From Cytophagaceae bacterium (GTDB lineage: Bacteria > Bacteroidota > Bacteroidia > Cytophagales > Flexibacteraceae): a stretch of 64,000 bases of DNA. A program made the position numbers and the translations under genes. The notes below the pieces were generated by a model, which did no database searches, was not told where the DNA came from, and saw nothing but the letters and a program-made list of their open reading frames with translations. Each line of letters opens with the position of its first letter. The stretch's first letter is position 1. The stretch lies in assembly GCA_947458545.1 (NCBI GenBank), contig CANGYH010000001.1, positions 1,674,001-1,738,000 of the forward strand, given 5' to 3'. Shown here piece by piece: positions 28,429 to 36,000 of this stretch.

Positions 28429-28737
28429 ATGCAGTGGTGGCACAACCTGAAGCGCAAGTGGGGCATAGCCAGCGATGCCCGCATGGTCAAGCTTTGGGTG
28501 GTATTTGCCCTAACGGGGTCTGCCTCGGCATGGGCCTCGCGTCCGCTTACAGACTGGCTCGGCCTGCCCGGGCTAGATGCCTGGCTGCGGATTCCACTGC
28601 GGCTGGTGCTGATTTTCCCCTTTTACTCCGTACTCCTGTTATTGCTAGGGAGCCTGGCAGGCGAGCGGCGCTGGTACGGTTGGTTTGTGCGGCGCATGTG
28701 GCGCCTTACGCGCAGCGGCCCACCGGCCGGGCGCTAG
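28429..28737 (+). CDS. Small membrane protein, DUF6787-like
   Basis: 102 residues with two hydrophobic segments (about 21-38 and 55-75). The pattern KWGIASDARMVKLWVVFALTGSASAWASRPL followed by LRIPLRLVLIFPFYSVLLLLLGSL resembles small DUF6787-type membrane proteins of Bacteroidota. The C-terminus is basic (RRMWRLTR). Function unknown. Its TAG stop and the TAG stop of feoB on the other strand share the palindrome CTAG at 28734-28737. Confidence 0.6.
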   Translation: MQWWHNLKRKWGIASDARMVKLWVVFALTGSASAWASRPLTDWLGLPGLDAWLRIPLRLVLIFPFYSVLLLLLGSLAGERRWYGWFVRRMWRLTRSGPPAGR

Positions 28738-30749
28738 TCTAGCAAGACAAACACAATCCAACTGCAAAGCCAGGCCAGGGCCGTCATCCCGACGAGCTGG
28801 CCGCTGGCCCAGGCCCAGCTCTGCGTCTCGCGGCGGACGATGGCAAACGTGCTCATGCACTGCATGGCCAGCAGATAGAACACCATAAGCGAGAAGGCCA
28901 CCGAGGGGCGGTAGCTAGGCTGCCCCGTTTCAGGATCGCGGGCCTGGCGCAGGCGATCTATGAGCGTTTGCTCGTCGGCAAAGTCTTGCCCGATGCTGTG
29001 GATGGTGGCCATGGTACCCACAAACACCTCGCGGGCGGCAAAGCTGGCGATGAGCGAAATGCCAATGCGCCAGTCGAACCCGAGCGGGCGGATGGCAGGC
29101 TCTAGCGCATGGCCCAGCAGGCCTGCATAGCTGGCCTCTAGGCGGGCGGTAGCGGCGTAGGCAGCTACCTCTGCCTCCGTAGCCCGGTTGAGGGTGGCAG
29201 CCGTACGAGCGCGCGCCTCGGCCTGGTCCATGGCCTGGCCGGGGCCGTAGCTGGCCAAAAACCAAAGCACCAGACTGATGACAAGGATTACCCGCCCGGC
29301 ATCCAGCACAAACGTGCGGCTTTTCACAAAAGCCTCCATGGCTACGGCCTGCCAGCGCGGGGCCTTAAACCACGGCAACTCCAGCATAAAGACCGTCCGC
29401 CCCCGCGCAGGCACAAACTGCTTAAGCACCCAGGCCGACGCCAAAGCAAAGAACGAGCCTGCCAGATACATGGCCATCAACACCAGGCCCTGCAACGAGA
29501 AGATGCCCCAAACTCGAGCTTCTGGCACGGCCAGGGCCGTCAGCACGGTAAAAACGGGCAACCTTGCCGAGCAGCTCATAAAAGGCGTCACCAATATGGT
29601 CAGCAGCCGCTCACGGCGGTTTTCTATCGTCCGCGCCGCCATGATGGCAGGCACCGCACAGGCCAGGCCCGAGAAAAGCGGCACGACAGACCTGCCCGAC
29701 AGGCCAAAGCGCCGCATGATCTTGTCTGACATGAAAACCACGCGCGCCATATACCCCGTATCCTCAAGGATAGCGATAAGGGTAAACAGAATGGCGATCT
29801 GCGGCACGAAAACGAGTATGCCTCCGATGCCGGGTACTAGCCCCTCCGTCAGCAGGCGGGTGTACCAGGCATCGGGCAGCAGGGCTTGCAGCGCTTCAGA
29901 TGCCCAGGCCACGCCTGCATCTATGGCATCCATCGGGTAGGCAGCCAAAGCAAACACGGCCTGGAAAACGGCAAAAAGCACCAGCAAAAAGGTTGCATAG
30001 CCCCAGAGCGGGTGCAGCAGCACTTTGTCTAACCGTTGGGTGATAGACTGCCGAAGGCTGGGGCGCTGGCTTTGTACCTGGGCGGTGATGGCCTCTAGCT
30101 GCTTGTAGCGGGCAATGGTATCGGCGGCAAGTTGGCCTTTGTGGGCAGGCTGGCCGGCCAACGCCAGCAGACGGCGATAGGCCTCGGCATCTGCGTATAA
30201 AAATTGACGAGGCGGTGGCGCAAGCGGTGTGGCCAGCGCAGCCAACAACCCCTCTTTGCCCTGGCCCGTACGCGGATTTACGGCCACCACCGGCACACCC
30301 AGCCTCTGGGCCAGGGCGGCCGTATCGGTGTAGATACCATACCGCTCGGCCATGTCTTGCAAGGTGAGGGCTACCACGGCAGGCAGGCCCAGCTCTAGCA
30401 CCTGGCTGGCCAAGTAGAGATTCCGCTTTAGGTTGCTTGCATCTGCCACCAGCACCACGGCCTGCGGGTGCATGGCATGGCCCTCGTCTAGCAAGACGTC
30501 GGTAACAACGGCCTCGTCAGGCGAGCGGGCAATGAGCGAGTATAGCCCTGGCAGATCCAGCAGTTGCAGCGCTTGCCCGTCGGGCAGGGTAAGGTCGCCC
30601 GTACGCCGCTCTACCGTTACGCCCGGAAAGTTGCCAACCTTCTGACGAAGGCCCGTCAGTAAATTAAAGAGCGATGATTTGCCCGTATTGGGGTTGCCTA
30701 CAAGGGCCACCAACCGGGGGCGGTGCAGTGCATCGTCGGGCGTGGCCAA
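28734..30749 (-). CDS. feoB: Ferrous iron transporter FeoB
   Basis: About 671 residues. FeoB moves Fe2+ across the inner membrane and has a cytosolic GTPase domain. G1 is GNPNTGKSS, G3 is DLPGLYSL; the G4 site reads TLQD where NxxD is usual. The membrane part shows the Gate motifs FMSCSARLPVF and SFAAREVFVGTM. The start is uncertain: the ATG at 30824 would overlap feoA by 70 bases and give a basic, proline-rich leader; a TTG at 30749, six bases after the feoA stop, gives a normal N-terminus, and I prefer it. It pairs with feoA directly upstream. Confidence 0.9.
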   Translation of the reverse strand: MATPDDALHRPRLVALVGNPNTGKSSLFNLLTGLRQKVGNFPGVTVERRTGDLTLPDGQALQLLDLPGLYSLIARSPDEAVVTDVLLDEGHAMHPQAVVLVADASNLKRNLYLASQVLELGLPAVVALTLQDMAERYGIYTDTAALAQRLGVPVVAVNPRTGQGKEGLLAALATPLAPPPRQFLYADAEAYRRLLALAGQPAHKGQLAADTIARYKQLEAITAQVQSQRPSLRQSITQRLDKVLLHPLWGYATFLLVLFAVFQAVFALAAYPMDAIDAGVAWASEALQALLPDAWYTRLLTEGLVPGIGGILVFVPQIAILFTLIAILEDTGYMARVVFMSDKIMRRFGLSGRSVVPLFSGLACAVPAIMAARTIENRRERLLTILVTPFMSCSARLPVFTVLTALAVPEARVWGIFSLQGLVLMAMYLAGSFFALASAWVLKQFVPARGRTVFMLELPWFKAPRWQAVAMEAFVKSRTFVLDAGRVILVISLVLWFLASYGPGQAMDQAEARARTAATLNRATEAEVAAYAATARLEASYAGLLGHALEPAIRPLGFDWRIGISLIASFAAREVFVGTMATIHSIGQDFADEQTLIDRLRQARDPETGQPSYRPSVAFSLMVFYLLAMQCMSTFAIVRRETQSWAWASGQLVGMTALAWLCSWIVFVLLD

Positions 30750-30754
30750 GGCAA

Positions 30755-30973
30755 CTAACTGATATGTACCTGAGCGGCGGCGTCTCGGCGGATGGTGAGC
30801 ATGGAGCGGTCGATCTGCAGGCAAACCGGACAGCCCAGCGGCGCCACCTTGTTAAGCCTGATCTGGCAACCTGGCAAACATCCCATCTCCATCAGCTTAA
30901 GGCCCAGCTCATCGTCTGCGATGTGCTGCACGGTCGCCGTTTCGCCGGGCTTTAGGTCAACTAAGGTGCGCAT
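30755..30973 (-). CDS. feoA: Ferrous iron transport protein A, FeoA
   Basis: 72 residues forming an SH3-like FeoA domain. LKPGETATVQHIADDE starts the barrel, LKLMEMGCLPGCQIRL is the family core and IRRDAAAQVHI the last strand. FeoA helps FeoB import Fe2+ from the cytoplasmic side. It lies immediately before feoB on the same strand. No separate feoC or Fur gene is present. Confidence 0.93.
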   Translation of the reverse strand: MRTLVDLKPGETATVQHIADDELGLKLMEMGCLPGCQIRLNKVAPLGCPVCLQIDRSMLTIRRDAAAQVHIS

Positions 30974-31127
30974 GCCGTTTTGTGGAAGAAGGGTTATCTG
31001 AAAGCCGGGTTATTAGCCTTATTTAGACTAACACCAAACAAGACCTCAAAGTTAAAGCCCGCCCCTAAAAAGTAGGCAATAGTTTTTAGCTGACTTTTAT
31101 CATGCCTTGGCTTGTGTACCCCTAGCC

Positions 31128-32156
31128 CTAATGGGTGTTGAGCTTACTCCGGCGCACCTCGCGCCGGGCACGGCGAGCCCCGAGCCAGTCAGGCTCCACA
31201 GGCAAAAAGGTGCGAACTGTGTTGATTGTGCGTAGCCGGGACAACAATTGGGGCTCTGGCGGCGGCAGGCCTAGGCAGGCTGACACCTTAGGGCCTAACA
31301 GAGCTGCCATCAGGGCAGGGGCGTGCTCGGCTATCAACGCGGGGGCTTGGCTGTCTTTAAAGCTCTCTAACAAGGCCTGGATCAGTTGCAAGCCAGCCGG
31401 GCTTTCTCTATGGTGCCTGCGCTCAATGGCAGAGGCCAAGGCATAAGCTTGAGCTTGAGAGGCCGGGCTGAAAGGCTGTTCTACCCCAAGCCAAGTGCCC
31501 AGCACAGAAAACCATCCTAGGTAAGCCTCTGCCTCGGCTGCACTTAGAGGCAGGCCCAGCAGCCGCAAGCCGCGCACCGTCAAATAGCCAAATGCTAGGT
31601 TGGTACCTGCCATATCCTCTTGGTTAACGGGTAGCCCAAGCTGGGCCACAGGCCAGTCCTTCTGCAGAAGGTGATGCCGCACCAAGGCATGGATAAGCCG
31701 CACATGCAAACAGGCCTGGCGAGCCTCTAGCTCGGTGCCTGCCAGCACGGTATGCACAAAACGGGCCGTCTCTTGCAGGCGTACCAGCGCCTGGGCAGAG
31801 CCAGAGAGCCGCCCCGTAGCCACCAATACGGCGGCACCGTCTGCGGCCGCGTAGCAGTAAGGCAAACTGTAGAGCCCAAGCAGCAGCAGCACCTCGGCAC
31901 CGCGTTTGGCAAATACCTGCTGTGCCTCTGCACGCCAAAAGGGCTTAGCGCCCGTCGGCCAAGCACCCACGGCAGCCTGCAGCCCCTCATCAGTCTTGGC
32001 TACATAGGCCCAGAGTGCTTCAGAGCCCTGGCCCAGGGCCTGGTAAAAGGCTGCCTTGGTCTCGGCCAATGCCAACTGCCTGGCCAGAAAATCATCGGCC
32101 CAGGCATCGCCTCGTTGGCGGGCGGCCTGGAGGGCATCATCCGATAAGGAAGGCAT
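31128..32156 (-). CDS. MpaB-family (DUF2236) haem oxygenase-like protein
   Basis: 342 residues, all helical in character. The family motifs are LQETARFVHTVLAG, VRLIHALVRHHLL and PVNQEDMAGTNLAF, matching the catalytic domain shared by fungal MpaB and bacterial latex-clearing proteins, which bind b-type haem through a histidine. RLIHALVRH supplies candidate haem ligands. The reaction here is unknown; relatives include oxidative cleavage enzymes for isoprenoids. No signal peptide. It lies 54 bases after nuoC on the same strand. Confidence 0.8.
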   Translation of the reverse strand: MPSLSDDALQAARQRGDAWADDFLARQLALAETKAAFYQALGQGSEALWAYVAKTDEGLQAAVGAWPTGAKPFWRAEAQQVFAKRGAEVLLLLGLYSLPYCYAAADGAAVLVATGRLSGSAQALVRLQETARFVHTVLAGTELEARQACLHVRLIHALVRHHLLQKDWPVAQLGLPVNQEDMAGTNLAFGYLTVRGLRLLGLPLSAAEAEAYLGWFSVLGTWLGVEQPFSPASQAQAYALASAIERRHHRESPAGLQLIQALLESFKDSQAPALIAEHAPALMAALLGPKVSACLGLPPPEPQLLSRLRTINTVRTFLPVEPDWLGARRARREVRRSKLNTH

Positions 32157-32210
32157 AGCATTACAACCGCCTTATGGCACCCAGGGTTCTACACGGCGAG
32201 CAAATAAGAA

Positions 32211-32636
32211 TCAGGCCTCCTTACGGCCCATCCCGATGCCATGCCACTGGGTGGGGTCTTCTGCATCCTTGCGCAAGGGATAGCCGGGCCAGTCGGCCGG
32301 CATCAGGATGCGCCGAAGATCCGGGTGCCCTTCAAAAACGAACCCGAACATGTCATAAATCTCTCGCTCTTGCCAGTTTGCCGAGGGGTAAATGCCGGCC
32401 AGGCTAGGCACAACGGTACCAGGCTGCCGAGAGATGGTCACCTTGTAACAAGCCTCTGCCCCCGTTGCCGCCGATCTGAAAACATACAACAGGTCTGCCA
32501 GGCCAGCCGCGGGGCCATGGTCTTGGCAGAAGATACCGTGGAGCTGATCTATGTACAGGGCCGGATCGTCGCGGTCTGCCAAGGCAGTTGGCCGCAGGGC
32601 ATCAGGCTCCAGTTGTTTAAAGGTTGCTTCTGGCAT
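32211..32636 (-). CDS. nuoC: NADH-quinone oxidoreductase subunit C, isolated gene
   Basis: 141 residues, on the short side for NuoC (commonly 150-200). The family signature is present: [26 protein letters not shown], with the HPDLRRIL ending. NuoC is part of the peripheral arm of complex I, where it stabilises the hydrophilic domain near NuoD. Unusually, no other nuo gene is next to it: MpaB follows, a PID-CTERM gene precedes. The remaining complex I genes may lie elsewhere, or this may be a leftover copy. The N-terminal part is short but contains the expected beta region. Confidence 0.88.
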   Translation of the reverse strand: MPEATFKQLEPDALRPTALADRDDPALYIDQLHGIFCQDHGPAAGLADLLYVFRSAATGAEACYKVTISRQPGTVVPSLAGIYPSANWQEREIYDMFGFVFEGHPDLRRILMPADWPGYPLRKDAEDPTQWHGIGMGRKEA

Positions 32637-32665
32637 GGTGGTAAACAGAAGGTACTAAACACCAA

Positions 32666-32693
32666 ACCCCCGCTGCCAAGCGGCAACGGGGGT
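32666..32693 (-). terminator. Terminator-like hairpin after the PID-CTERM gene
   Basis: ACCCCC (32666-32671) pairs with GGGGGT (32688-32693), and TGCC (32674-32677) with GGCA (32682-32685), giving a stem of about 12 pairs with one mismatch and a four-base loop. It lies between the PID-CTERM stop and the nuoC start; no clear T-run. Confidence 0.5.
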
Positions 32694-32746
32694 AGGTTAT
32701 GTAGAGAGCTACTACCGTTGTGGTGCAGCTAACTTAGGCTAGGAAA

Positions 32747-32947
32747 CTAGGCAGCAACCTTGCGGGCAGCTTTCTTAGCACGCAGGCGCTTTACAGCGTA
32801 CCCAATGCCGCCAGCAGCCAAAAGGCTTGCGCCGCCGTCAACGGGGATAGGGTCAGGGCTGCCGCCGATGGGTGGGGGATCGTCTGCAAGGGCTGGCAGA
32901 GCGAAGACGACCGATAAGGTCAGCAGCATAGGAAGAAACTTTTTCAT
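32747..32947 (-). CDS. PID-CTERM protein-sorting-domain microprotein
   Basis: 66 residues from ATG 32947. MKKFLPMLLTLSVVFALPALA is a signal peptide. The mature peptide is short: DDPPPIGGSPDPIPVDGGASLLAAGGIGYAVKRLRAKKAAR. The P-x-DGG segment, a hydrophobic stretch, G-x-G-x-A and a basic tail match the PID-CTERM C-terminal sorting signal of Bacteroidota. Such tripartite tails resemble exosortase substrates and may direct anchoring or processing at the envelope. An in-frame start at 33040 runs through the terminator of the gene upstream and was not used. A TATATTTG element precedes the ATG. Confidence 0.7.
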   Translation of the reverse strand: MKKFLPMLLTLSVVFALPALADDPPPIGGSPDPIPVDGGASLLAAGGIGYAVKRLRAKKAARKVAA

Positions 32948-32977
32948 CCTTGATAGAACACGTGAATGATTAGGTGA

Positions 32978-32985
32978 CAAATATA
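32978..32985 (-). promoter_or_regulatory. Probable -7 promoter element of the PID-CTERM gene
   Basis: On the minus strand TATATTTG (32985..32978) matches TAnnTTTG and lies 30 bases before the ATG at 32947, between it and the terminator of the T9SS gene. Confidence 0.5.
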
Positions 32986-33015
32986 GGGGGGCCGGTTGAA
33001 ATTTTCCGGCCCCCC
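32986..33015 (-). terminator. Terminator hairpin of the giant T9SS gene
   Basis: GGGGGGCCGG (32986-32995) and CCGGCCCCCC (33006-33015) pair perfectly over 10 bases around a ten-base AT-rich loop, 11 bases after the stop of the 1706-codon gene. Confidence 0.7.
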
Positions 33016-33026
33016 GTTGGAGAAAG

Positions 33027-36000
33027 TTATTGCTGAACAACCAGACGCGTGGCCATGGTGGTGGACGCCGCTGTGCAACGCACCGTGTAGGTGCCGGCAG
33101 ACAGGCTGGTGCGGATAGGATACGTCTCCTCGGCGCGGCCGGTTAGGGCCAGAGCTTGGGTGTATACCAGGCGACCAGCGGCGTCGTACACCTGCAGGGT
33201 AGCAGCACCGCTGAGCAGGCCGCTAACGGCTACAGATACCTGCTCGTTGCTGCTGGCAGGGTTAGGCCAGGCAGAGAGTGCAGGAGCAGACAGGTTTGCC
33301 TTCAGATCCGTAACGCGTGCATCGTTGAAGACGAGCTCGAAGCGGTTGAGGCCCTGGCTGGCAGGGTTGGCCGTGATGCTGAAGCTCACGCTAGGCTGAC
33401 GGCGCAGGTTGGTCATGGCACCGGTGAGGTGGTCAACCAAGACGATGTCCATGTAAGACTCAAAAGTCTCCAGCTCAGAGAAGTCCAGGCTGTAGTTGCC
33501 TGCGCCCATCCAGCTGCGAACGTTCAGCCACACTGAGCGGCGGCCCGTGAAGAGCGGCAGCGTGTTGATGTCCAGGCTCTCGTTCAGGCCTTGAGCACGA
33601 GAGGCTACTGATACGTAGTCTCCGCCCATAGAGCCAGCGTCAGTGGCTAGGTCGTAGCCTTCTGTAGAACCGGCGCGGAAGCGGATGACGGCTTCGTCCC
33701 AACGGTTGCTGGGGCCACGCATCGTTACACGCAGACGGTCTGCCACGGCACCCGTACGTACGAAGGTGCGGTTGTTATCGGCTACCTTATCATTCTCCTC
33801 GAAGCTGAGGGTAGAGTTGCTGGCCGTGCGTACGAAGAAGGCCTGAGAGCTAGCCAAGCGGTTGGCGTTAGGGCCGGGGATGTTTACAGCAACACCCTCG
33901 TCGTTGCCAGAAGCGCCGACGTACACTTGGTACTGGCCAGCCTGGCCGTCGTAGATAAAGTAGGCGTTGTTGACACCGGTACCCTTAGTCACCACATCAA
34001 AGTCGATGGTTGACATGTACGGGTTGGCAATCAGGTTGTAACCACCGTTGAAGTACTGGCCAGCCGTGCGCGTTACCGGCACAGAAACGTTGCCAATGTA
34101 AGGCGTACCAGCGGCAGCCAGGCGAGGGTTGTTGTTCAAGAACAGGCTGCGCAGGTACAGGCGGTGCCCACGGATGTTGCCACCTGGGTTGATAAGACCC
34201 GTTGTAGAGGCAGGAATACGCCAGCCATAACGCTCTACCACAGTGCCATTGTCGAAGGTGCGCGAAGAGTCAGACTCTTGGAACCAGAACAGTGAGGCGT
34301 TGTTGGTCGGGTTGATAGTGGGCGAAGCTTCTGCCCACTCGTTGTAGGTAGCACCCGTTACAGGAGCGCCTACGAAGGCCCAGCGAGCACCGCGGGCAGG
34401 ATCCATCCAGCGCTCTTGTGCCATTTGGCCAGTGCCAGAGTAAGATGCACCGAGTACTACAGGCGCCAGATAAGCCGTGCCTGAAGGGCCAGACTGGAAG
34501 GTCACCAGGCCGTTGTTGGCAAAAGGCGTGTTGGCACCGATCGTCATCGAGTTGCTGATGTTGATGGAGTTACCACCGCCGAGGTTCACACCCGTAGGGT
34601 TCTGCAGCAGCAGATTCTGGATGGTACCGTTGGTCATGGTGATGTTGCTGGCCTGAGAACCGCCAGAGGTCATGATGACCTGGCCGTTGATGGTGCCGCC
34701 ACCCGTCAGAGTGCCACCGGTAGCGCCGTCGTTCCGTACGGTAATGGAGCTACCACCGGCAACTGTCAGCGTAGCGCCGGCATCAACACGCAGGTTGAGG
34801 ACGGTAGCGTTGGTGTTCAGCACAGGCTGGATGGCCTGCGGACGGATGATAGCGCCGGTAGTTGAGCTAGGCACAAAACCATCGCACCAGTTGCCGGCCG
34901 TGTTCCAGTCGGTAGTGGTGCCCGTCCAGCCGCCGTCGATGCTGACGCGGATGTTGAAGCGACCCTCCGTACCGGCAGCGCCGGCACCATATACGCGGAT
35001 CTTGTAGGCCTGGCCTACGGTTAGGTTGGTTACCAGCAGGGCCTCGTTCTGGCCAGCCGTGCGGAAGTTCTCGCAGAGCAGGTTGACGTTGGCCGCATTG
35101 CGGAAGTCAATCACAGGGTCGAACACCGCGTCAATGGGGTTAACCTGAATACGGTGCGTCACAGACGTGGCCACGAAGGTGTACCATACGTCGTCGTTGG
35201 GGTTGCCATCGCAAGCACCGGCAGGGGCCGACTGCGTCGCGTTGTTGGTAAATCCGAACGTAGCAGGCGTACAAGGCACCAGCAGCGTTGGCAGTGCCGT
35301 TGAGTCGTTGTCTGGGCGAGGGGCTACAGTAAAGCTCCAGGTGGGGCAGCCCGTAGCAGCACCTGCAACGTTGCGAGGTACAACACGCCAGTAGTAAGTA
35401 GTGCCCGGCGTCAGGTTGCTGGCAGCAGCCTGGGCGTTACAGGTGTTAGACAGCGCAAGGGTCAGCGCAGCAGGGTTGGTACCGAAGAACACATCGTAAC
35501 CAGAGGCTGAAGCACCTACCGTAGGCGCGCTCCAGGTGAGAGGCAGGGTGCGGCTTTGGAAAACGGCAGCGTCAGCAGGGTTAGGCGTAGAAGCGCAGTT
35601 GGGCGCAGAACCAGCTACCTCGAGAACAGCCTCGATAGAGAGGCGGAAGGGAGAGCCAGGTGCAGGCACGGCGAAGTCAGACCAGTCGGCCGAGCGGGTG
35701 TTGTCACCTGCAACGGCGCCACCTTCAGCTACAGGAGAGCAGAAGAAGAACGTGTTGGCCCGGATGGGGCTCTCAGACTGATAGCTGAAACCTACGTTAG
35801 AGGTACCGAACTGGCGAATACCAACATAGAAATCACCGTTTACCGCTACAGAGGGGCAGATCGGAATGTTTACCGTACCACCACCTGCTGGCGATGTCAA
35901 AACGTTAGAGATGTAAACCAGCGTCTCTGGCTTGCCAACGCTGTCGCTGTAAACAACCAGTTGGTACTGAATGGCCCCGGGAGGCTGGAAGTCAACCCGT

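Noticed and set aside
28422-28742. Alternative 106-codon frame overlapping the small membrane protein gene
   Set aside because: Composition is that of a frame shadow; the 102-residue frame has two clear membrane segments and family resemblance.
30750-30824. ATG 30824 as the feoB start
   Set aside because: It would overlap feoA by 70 bases and add a HPPRRRR-type leader foreign to FeoB; kept only as an alternative.
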